NCBI GenBank assembly: GCA_012799645.1 | Contig: JAAZKV010000028.1 | Span: 1-50,552, forward strand | Reading direction: 5' to 3' | From: Candidatus Iainarchaeum sp. | GTDB taxonomy: Archaea; Iainarchaeota; Iainarchaeia; Iainarchaeales; JAAZKV01 | DNA length: 50,552 nt | Shown: positions 44,832 through 50,552 of the stretch, piece after piece | Layout: each line of letters starts with the position of its first letter | Numbering within the stretch: the stretch's first letter is position 1 | Position numbers and translations under genes: made by a program | Notes under the pieces: generated by a model | What the model saw: only the letters and a program-made list of their open reading frames with translations | Database searches by the model: none | Told to the model about the DNA's origin: nothing

Positions 44832-45362
44832 TTATTTTTTTGCTTCTAGTTCGGTTAGTATTTTTCTATCTGTGTCTAAAACTTTTTTTACTACATCAAG
44901 AATTGCTTTTGTTTGGGCAGAAATATCATCAACTTTTGTTTCAAGCTCGGTTAGTTTTGTAGAAATTGTTGCATCAACCACTGGTTTTGAAGAACTAACA
45001 GCTTGTTTAACTTCGTCAATTTTTGAAGCAACTTCATCAATTTTGTGTTCGTGCATATTCAACATATTATAAGTGGTGGTGTCGTTGAGTTCTGCTTTTT
45101 GTGCTTCGGCTTCCATTTCATTTTGAGCAATTTCTTCACGAGTATCAACATACTCTTGTTGAGAACTCTTTTCAGTGGGAGTGCTTTGTTGAGTTTGCGG
45201 AGCACTAGGGGTTTGTGGAGGAGATTTTACTTTTTGAATAATGTTATTTGCTTCCTCTTCACTTAACCCAATATCTTTAAGAGTAGCGATTATTGTAGAA
45301 TTATCTATTCCGGAATCAACCATTCTTTTTACTGTATCAAGAATTATTTGTTCATTAACCAT
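44832..45362 (-). CDS. Cytoplasmic helical protein: UBA-like N terminus plus coiled coil
   Basis: About 176 residues with no signal or membrane segment. Residues 5-40 form a short helical bundle pattern (DTVKRMVDSGIDNSTIIATL, then GLSEEEANNII) that resembles UBA/CUE-like three-helix modules. A Pro/Gln/Ser/Thr linker follows, then a coiled-coil half with hydrophobic residues spaced as in heptads (KIDEVASKIDEV, LTELETKVDDI, VLDTDRKILTELEAKK). I do not recognise a family. ATG 45362 has GAGTGA seven to twelve bases upstream; a GTG at 45371 is also in frame. It is divergent from the HerA-like gene. Coiled-coil accessory proteins are found with archaellum and pilus systems, so a cytoplasmic partner role is plausible but unproven. 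Confidence 0.72.
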   Translation of the reverse strand: MVNEQIILDTVKRMVDSGIDNSTIIATLKDIGLSEEEANNIIQKVKSPPQTPSAPQTQQSTPTEKSSQQEYVDTREEIAQNEMEAEAQKAELNDTTTYNMLNMHEHKIDEVASKIDEVKQAVSSSKPVVDATISTKLTELETKVDDISAQTKAILDVVKKVLDTDRKILTELEAKK

Positions 45363-45674
45363 ACATTTCACTCAAAAAAAATAATAACTTAACAAATACC
45401 CACCAACAAATACTAAACCCCTAAATCAACAAACACTTAACTTCAAACCCTCAACAAACACACAACTTTAAACCATCAACAAACCATCAACAAATAATAA
45501 ACTCCAAACACTTAACCTCAAACACTTAACCAAAAATACATAACCCCAAACACTCAATCTGATTGTATTTAATACGAATTAATAATATTTAAATTATCGC
45601 TTTTTGAAAAAAATTGTTGATAAATAAAAAACAAATTGTTTTAATAGTAGAAAATTCTTAATAAATATGTTTTA
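45363..45674. other. Divergent intergenic region with a 190-bp G-free tract
   Basis: No gene. From 45371 to about 45560 the plus strand contains no G at all but plenty of C, with a degenerate repeat of CAAACACTTAACC and CCATCAACAAA. From 45565 it becomes AT-rich, with TATA-like elements (AATATTTAAATT at 45587-45598; GTTTTAATAG at 45638-45647) that could serve the plus-strand gene. Confidence 0.65.
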
Positions 45675-47162
45675 TTGGTGTTAAGCTTGGTTGATTTCAA
45701 AATTAATTACGGGCCTTGGGAAACTATTTTTCAAGGAAAAGCGTACGGGCATGAAGTTGAAATAGTGACGAATAAAGAAAGAATGTATCTTGTTTTTATT
45801 TATGAAGTGATTGGAGAACAAAAAACAGGGGCAATTGTTGAAGGGTATAAAGCTTTTTACGCGAGAGGACAAATAGAAGCATTCATTAACACTTTACCAA
45901 AAGCAAGTATGGGGATAATAAAAAATAATACGGAAAAAACACAAAAAGTATTTTTTTTAACTTTTGACACAATTTATTTAGATTTTACACAAGAGGATTA
46001 TTTAAAAAAACTGGATTATAATTTAGAACAAAATATTGATCGAATGAGAACCATTACTGATCTTGCGAGAACATCATCAATTGAATTAAAAGAACTTGAT
46101 GATGTGTCAGTAAAGGATTATTTCCAAATTATTGGGGATCCATTCGTAATGCAAGTATTGTTGTCTCCGAAAAGAACAAGCAAGTTAACCAAAGTAAATA
46201 TAAGAGAAAGTTTTGAAAACGAAAAACAACCAAAAATACAACTTGGATTAACAAAAAATAGAGAAATTGCGTTAGAAAAATCAAGATATCTATACAGAAC
46301 AAGTATAACAGGAGAAAAAGAATCAACAACCAAATATTGTGCATACATACTTGCTGAAAATTTACTCATAGAAGGAAAACAAATAATATTGTTTGACTCA
46401 TCATACTATTTTGATGGGTTAGGAACTGCTTCAAAAAATGAAACAAAACTAAAAGCACAATTAGTAGAATACGAACCCGCAGGGTTTCCAGTAAAAAAAA
46501 TTGTGGCAAAAGAAAATATGAAAGCATCAATGAAAAACACAGAAATGCATTTATTGTTGGACATTATTGGGTGTGGGGATGAGGAATTAGAAAAAGGATT
46601 AGTAGAGCTTAGCAAAGTAACTGAATTTAACACCCCTCTTCAATTAAGCTCAAATTTGATTAGCGCAACTAACTTGAATGATTTTCAAAAACTCAAAGCG
46701 GAAAGAGTACTAAACATAATTAACGATAATTTCAACAATATTTTTGGAGAAAATATTTCTTTACAAGAATTAATAAAAAAATGGCCAGGAACTCTTGGAA
46801 GAGCAACAATAATTGATACAAGCAAATTGAACAAAAATGAAGAACTAATTTTTATTCAAAGTGTAATGAATTATTTAGAAGAATCAATTACTGAAGAGAA
46901 AGTAAGCGAAATCGCACTCATCTTAATTAATGGGAACAGATTGTTCAAAGGAAAGGATACGGTGAGATTGATTAATGAACTTGAAAAAGACGGGTTTGGA
47001 ATTATTTTCACAGGAACAAGTTCAATTCCTGAAATAATTGAAGACACTTTAACCACAAAAATAAATATAATAAAAGATGATGATGTTGCAATCACTATTA
47101 GAGGAAAACCAAGTTATAGAGTGCAATTAAGACCAAGTTTGAGCGGAAACCCAACCTACTAA
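45675..47162 (+). CDS. HerA/VirB4-like protein with degenerate ATP-binding motifs
   Basis: A 495-residue cytoplasmic protein. Its middle reads like the start of a HerA/VirB4 ATPase domain: LGLTKNREIALEKS, then RTSITGEKESTTKYCAYILA, then EGKQIILFDSSYYFDGL, matching the usual Walker A strand, helix and the following 'fD..gef.gl' strand. The phosphate-binding GxxGxGK[ST] is replaced by TGEKESTT (about 212-219). The Walker B equivalent is ALILINGNRLF (about 415-424), with Asn-Gly where Asp-Glu is expected, and the next helix and GIIFTGTSS strand follow in the correct order. It is therefore probably a pseudo-ATPase. The N-terminal 170 residues are unrecognised. TTG 45675, GTG 45678 or TTG 45687 (six bases after GGTG) could be the start. 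Two coiled-coil genes flank it on the opposite strand. Confidence 0.65.
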   Translation: MVLSLVDFKINYGPWETIFQGKAYGHEVEIVTNKERMYLVFIYEVIGEQKTGAIVEGYKAFYARGQIEAFINTLPKASMGIIKNNTEKTQKVFFLTFDTIYLDFTQEDYLKKLDYNLEQNIDRMRTITDLARTSSIELKELDDVSVKDYFQIIGDPFVMQVLLSPKRTSKLTKVNIRESFENEKQPKIQLGLTKNREIALEKSRYLYRTSITGEKESTTKYCAYILAENLLIEGKQIILFDSSYYFDGLGTASKNETKLKAQLVEYEPAGFPVKKIVAKENMKASMKNTEMHLLLDIIGCGDEELEKGLVELSKVTEFNTPLQLSSNLISATNLNDFQKLKAERVLNIINDNFNNIFGENISLQELIKKWPGTLGRATIIDTSKLNKNEELIFIQSVMNYLEESITEEKVSEIALILINGNRLFKGKDTVRLINELEKDGFGIIFTGTSSIPEIIEDTLTTKINIIKDDDVAITIRGKPSYRVQLRPSLSGNPTY

Positions 47163-47331
47163 AAATAATAAAAAATAGGGAAAAAGAAAACAATGGAAAT
47201 AAAAAAAAAAGAACAACAAAAAATAGAAACAAAAAAAGTAAGGACAACAAAAAATAGGGAAAATAAAAAGGGGATAAAAGAATTTATTTTAAAAATTTAT
47301 TTTAAGAATTTATTTTTTTTTGTTTTCTTGT
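47163..47331. other. Short convergent gap with repeated AACAAAAAATAG
   Basis: A/G-rich on the plus strand. AACAACAAAAAATAG occurs at 47211-47225, and GACAACAAAAAATAGG at 47243-47258 repeats it closely. No gene is supported. Confidence 0.5.
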
Positions 47332-47856
47332 TTAGTTTTTCTTTTTTTCTTCTTTTTTTAGTTTTTCTTCAATTCTTTTATCGACTAGTTCTCTAACTTG
47401 TGATAGGGTTGCAAACTCTAATGGGTTTATTGAATCAATTATGTATTTTAGTTCTTTTAGTTCTTCTTTGAATGCGGCTCTTGTTCTCAAATCATCAATT
47501 TGTGCTTCAAGAAGAGCTACTTTTTGTTGCAACAATTGCACTTCGGCACTTGAAGCCCCACTAGAATCAGGAGAAACCGCGTTAAGAGCGGCTTTATCTT
47601 CAATTGATTTTATTTTTTTGTTCAATACAATCAAATTTCTACCCAAAATTTTTTCATTCCTCACAATATACTTCATTTTTTGGGTGATTAACAAAATACT
47701 AGAGTTAAGTGCACGAATATCTGCAGCAATTCCTCCAGTGAGTGGAACTCCACCAGGAATTGGTCTTTGAGGAGGGCCTGCTCTTTGAGGAGAACCCATT
47801 TGAGAAGAAGACGCCATATTTCTCAATCTAGGATTTGATCTATCCGGTCTAGCCAT
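47332..47856 (-). CDS. Coiled-coil cytoplasmic protein, unrecognised
   Basis: A 174-residue protein. The first 45 residues are basic and rich in Arg, Pro, Gly, Ser and Gln (likely disordered). A helical middle follows (ADIRALNSSILLITQKMKYI, then KKIKSIEDKAA), a Ser/Ala linker, a heptad-rich coiled coil (AEVQLLQQKVALLEAQIDDL) and a C-terminal element INPLEFATLSQVRELVDKRI ending in Lys/Glu. No membrane segment. ATG 47856 is preceded seven bases upstream by GGTGA. It is convergent with the HerA-like gene and divergent from polB. The last element looks like a conserved short domain, but I cannot name it. Similar overall character to the coiled-coil protein at 44.8-45.4 kb suggests a pair of partners. 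Confidence 0.72.
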   Translation of the reverse strand: MARPDRSNPRLRNMASSSQMGSPQRAGPPQRPIPGGVPLTGGIAADIRALNSSILLITQKMKYIVRNEKILGRNLIVLNKKIKSIEDKAALNAVSPDSSGASSAEVQLLQQKVALLEAQIDDLRTRAAFKEELKELKYIIDSINPLEFATLSQVRELVDKRIEEKLKKEEKKKN

Positions 47857-47951
47857 TAAATTTCACCAAAAAAACTATTACAAACAAAGTATTCCAAAAA
47901 TAATAAAACTTTATACTATTAAAAGGCATTTGGTGCTTATAAAATTATTGT
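47857..47951. promoter_or_regulatory. Divergent promoter region of polB and the coiled-coil gene
   Basis: A 95-bp gap. CTTTATACTATT (47909-47920) is a TATA candidate for polB, predicting a start near 47940 and a 12-nt leader. TTTGGTGC with GGTG at 47931-47934 would then lie upstream of the transcript. The coiled-coil gene has GGTGA on the other strand at its start. Confidence 0.45.
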
Positions 47952-50531
47952 ATGGGAACCAAAAAACTAATAAAAAAACAAAACAAGAAAATCGCGCTCC
48001 TCCTTGATGCTAGTTATGAAGATATTGATGGAAACTCTATTATTAGATTGTTTATTAATGATGGGGAAAAAAGATACTGGGTATATGATCCTAACTTCTC
48101 GCCATACTATTATGTTGGAGTGAATGAAAACGAGGTTAGTGAAAAAAAAGCATTTTTTGAATCATTTATTTTTGGAGAAGAAGAAAAATTCAAAATAAAA
48201 AAAATTAGTGAAGAAAATAAACTAAAATTCGCTGAAAAAGAAAAACAAAACAACTCAATACTAAAAATTAGTTTTAATTTGGTTAGTCACTTAGTTCAAT
48301 CAAGAAAATACTTAAACGAACTAAGAATTGAAAAATTTGAATACGATATTCCTTACCCAAAAAGATACCTAATTGATAAACGACTAAAACCCAGTGGATA
48401 CATTGAGTTTGAAGTGAATGAAAAAAACGAAATACAAACAATAAATGATATTGAACTCACTGAAACAAAAATTAAATCAAAAATAGAACAAAAAAATGAA
48501 CAAAAAACTGTTGAAAAAATTGAACAAAAAATTGAACCACTCAACCAAAAAATTGAACAAATCAAACCAATCATTGAACCAAAAATTGTTTCTTTTGATC
48601 TTGAAACTTGGGTTGGAGAAAAATTCGAAATCGGACTTGAACCAATCACTTTTATTAGTATTGTAAAAAACAAAACAACAAACAAAAAAGAAAAACAAAA
48701 AAGAGTTCTTTCTTACAACACCGGAGAAGTAAAAGGGCTTGAATTGTTTGAAGATGAGAAAGAAATAATTAAAGAACTAACAACCGAACTAAACGACACT
48801 GACATAATTGTTACATACAATGGGGATAATTTTGATTTTTCTTACACAAAAATCAGGGCCAAAAAAAATTACACTCCATTCTTAATTAATGATGAAGAGG
48901 TTCGGATTCGAAGAAACGGACTTGATAATGCGGCAAAAATTAGTGGAGTGCAACACATTGATTCTTTTCAAATAATACAATTTATGGAAAGAACAGGGGC
49001 AATTAATACTGTAAAACTTGATCTTGAAACAGTATCAGAAAAAGTTTTTGGAGTTAAAAAAGAAAAAGTGCAACCCCTAGAAATAAATGATGCGTATTCT
49101 AGTAAAGATGAAGAGAAACTTGAAAGAGTGGTTGATTATAATTTAAAGGATTCGGAAACTGCTCTTAGGATTGCTCAAGAATTTTTACCACTTTTTTCTG
49201 AAATATCAAAACTAACCTCACAAACACTTTATGATACGACAAGAAACACTACCTCGCAAATGGTGGAAGATCTTTTAATAAAAGAAGCACACTTGCGAAA
49301 AATAATTGCGCCAAACAAACCAAGAGAGAGTGTAGTAAAACAAAGAACAATGAATCCAATCAAAGGAGCATTTGTAAAAGAACCAACCGCAGGACTACAC
49401 GAAAACATAGCAGTGCTTGATTTTGCTTCACTATACCCAAGCATTATAATTAGTCACAATATTTCTCCCGACACATTGAATTGTGAACACGCGGAATGCA
49501 AAAAACAAAACACTAATCCTGACGGAACTTGGTTTTGTTTAAAAGAAAAAGGATTATTCCCAGAAATTCTTGAAACAATGATGAAAAAAAGACTTGCACT
49601 AAAAAAAGAATACAAAGAAAAAAAACAAAAAGGAAAAGATGATAAAGCACTTTACGCAAAACAATGGGCACTAAAAATCATACTAAACTCTGTGTATGGA
49701 TACTTGGGTTATCCACGAGCAAGATGGTATTCAAGAGAATGTGCAAGTGCAACCACTGCGCTAGGAAGAGAATACATAAAACGAACACTACAAGAAGCAG
49801 AAAAAGCAAAATACAAAACACTATACTCTGACACCGATTCCATTTTCTTACAATTTGTTGGACAAAGTGAGGTGGATGTTTTTATTTTCCTCGATAAAAT
49901 AAATTCTAAACTTCCTGAAGGAATGGAACTCGAATTTGATGGATTTTATAAAAGAGGAATTTTTGTTACAAAAAAAGAGGGCGGAGCGGCCAAGAAAAGA
50001 TATGCACTAATTGATAAAAAAAATAATCTAAAAATTGTTGGATTTGAGTATGTACGAAGGGATTGGTGTAATGTTGCTAAGGAAACTCAAAGAAAAGTTA
50101 TTGAACTTATACTAAATGAAGGGAAAACAAAAGAACCCGTGGATTATGTTAGGAATGTAATTAAGGATCTTCGAGAGGGCAAAGTGAAGAAAAGCGAATT
50201 AACTATTATGACTATGCTTCAACGAAAACCAAAAGATTATGTCGCTATTGGACCACACGTGGCTGCTGCAATGAAAGCAATTGAGAGAGGAAAAGATCTT
50301 GGAGTTGGGAGTATGCTTAGTTATATTATTACAAAACCAAAAAAAGACAAAGCAACCATTTCTGAAAAAGCAGAGCTTGAAGAATATGTTAACGAAGGAG
50401 ATTATGATCCTAATTATTATATTGAAAACCAATTACTCCCAGCAGTAATAAAAATAATGCAAGAACTAGGATACACTAAAGAAGATCTTTTATCCGGAGG
50501 AAAACAAACAGGACTAGGAAACTGGATGTAA
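47952..50531 (+). CDS. polB: Family B DNA polymerase with 3'-5' exonuclease
   Basis: An 859-residue replicative-type polymerase, complete in the window. Exonuclease motifs: Exo I FDLETW (Asp216, Glu218), Exo II YNGDNFDF (Asp295) and Exo III YNLKD (Tyr396, Asp400). Polymerase motifs: A DFASLYPSII (Asp490), B KIILNSVYGYLG (Lys575-Gly586) and C YSDTDS (Asp627, Asp629). All catalytic residues are present, so proofreading and synthesis should both be active. Just before Exo I, residues about 165-212 form a Lys/Glu/Gln low-complexity stretch with recurrent IEQK and IEPK, longer than in typical archaeal PolB. The C terminus ends in GLGNWM without an evident PIP-box-like motif. ATG 47952 fits the family N terminus (a short basic tail before the first strand). 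It is not functionally related to the pilus and surface genes beside it. Confidence 0.97.
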   Translation: MGTKKLIKKQNKKIALLLDASYEDIDGNSIIRLFINDGEKRYWVYDPNFSPYYYVGVNENEVSEKKAFFESFIFGEEEKFKIKKISEENKLKFAEKEKQNNSILKISFNLVSHLVQSRKYLNELRIEKFEYDIPYPKRYLIDKRLKPSGYIEFEVNEKNEIQTINDIELTETKIKSKIEQKNEQKTVEKIEQKIEPLNQKIEQIKPIIEPKIVSFDLETWVGEKFEIGLEPITFISIVKNKTTNKKEKQKRVLSYNTGEVKGLELFEDEKEIIKELTTELNDTDIIVTYNGDNFDFSYTKIRAKKNYTPFLINDEEVRIRRNGLDNAAKISGVQHIDSFQIIQFMERTGAINTVKLDLETVSEKVFGVKKEKVQPLEINDAYSSKDEEKLERVVDYNLKDSETALRIAQEFLPLFSEISKLTSQTLYDTTRNTTSQMVEDLLIKEAHLRKIIAPNKPRESVVKQRTMNPIKGAFVKEPTAGLHENIAVLDFASLYPSIIISHNISPDTLNCEHAECKKQNTNPDGTWFCLKEKGLFPEILETMMKKRLALKKEYKEKKQKGKDDKALYAKQWALKIILNSVYGYLGYPRARWYSRECASATTALGREYIKRTLQEAEKAKYKTLYSDTDSIFLQFVGQSEVDVFIFLDKINSKLPEGMELEFDGFYKRGIFVTKKEGGAAKKRYALIDKKNNLKIVGFEYVRRDWCNVAKETQRKVIELILNEGKTKEPVDYVRNVIKDLREGKVKKSELTIMTMLQRKPKDYVAIGPHVAAAMKAIERGKDLGVGSMLSYIITKPKKDKATISEKAELEEYVNEGDYDPNYYIENQLLPAVIKIMQELGYTKEDLLSGGKQTGLGNWM

Positions 50532-50552
50532 GCTTTATCAAGCGAGCTTCAA
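50532..50552. other. Window end after polB
   Basis: Twenty-one bases remain. With the polB stop they read AAGCTTTATCAAGCGAGCTT, with AAGCT and AGCTT as short inverted ends. This is too little to interpret. Confidence 0.3.

Noticed and set aside
47193-47396. A 67-codon plus-strand ORF with a basic start and Phe-rich end
   Set aside because: The hydrophobic half is the reverse reading of the Lys/Glu-rich end of the coiled-coil gene, and the basic half lies in low-complexity A-rich DNA.
1-50552. tRNA and rRNA genes
   Set aside because: I saw no cloverleaf-like GC-rich segment with a GTTC-type T-loop and no rRNA-like conserved blocks on either strand. A tRNAscan/Infernal run would settle it.

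Overview
The window is strongly AT-rich archaeal DNA. Three things point to Archaea: a complete family B DNA polymerase at the right end, an archaeal type IV pilus engine (GspE/FlaI-type ATPase, FlaJ/TadC-type membrane protein, class III signal-peptide pilins) at the left end, and single-gene promoters whose TATA boxes lie 24-28 nt before the start codon, the geometry of leaderless archaeal mRNAs. Base composition, the very large cell-surface proteins and the many small unrecognised membrane proteins suggest an uncultivated DPANN-type archaeon. The phylum cannot be named from this window, and the DPANN assignment is an inference. I see no rRNA, tRNA, CRISPR array or insertion sequence.

Layout. 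At 0.2-6.6 kb on the minus strand, in transcription order, lie the pilus ATPase, a tandem-F-domain membrane platform protein, a pilin-like protein with an expanded repetitive leader, and a second small pilin. A hairpin plus U-tract terminator follows. At 6.85-7.5 kb on the plus strand is an exosortase/archaeosortase-family protease with its Cys-Arg-His triad. From 7.9 to 42.2 kb on the plus strand there are four giant paralogous proteins (2793, about 2410, 2739 and about 2560 residues; GP1-GP4 here) and, between GP1 and GP2, a 476-residue pilin-like protein. At 42.5-44.6 kb there are five small genes for unrecognised proteins, four of them clearly polytopic membrane proteins. At 44.8-47.9 kb two minus-strand coiled-coil proteins flank a plus-strand protein that looks like a HerA/VirB4-type ATPase lacking its ATP-binding residues. 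At 47.95-50.53 kb is polB.

The four giants share one plan that I do not recognise as a named family. It is a short cytoplasmic N-terminal module (E-x-KWY ... DKI ... PVYK ... PSF), one membrane anchor, a string of carboxypeptidase-regulatory-like beta-sandwich domains, a domain marked by hFRxG and YRxW, a C-x(3-5)-C domain, about three beta-sandwich repeats each carrying a Cys pair, and in GP2-GP4 a C-terminal VC[IV]S...WN module. GP3 and GP4 also carry glycine-rich hydrophobic stretches on either side of a variable insert, and GP1 has an extra helical C-terminal domain with hydrophobic segments. My reading is that the window encodes a large cell-surface apparatus: a pilus machine, giant anchored adhesin-like proteins, small membrane partners, a probable pseudo-ATPase and coiled-coil partners. 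Its role, perhaps contact with another cell, is inferred only from architecture and gene neighbourhood.

A further property runs through the whole window. On the coding strand, third positions drift from T/G-rich at gene starts to A/C-rich at gene ends, and abrupt resets occur inside GP3, GP4 and possibly polB.
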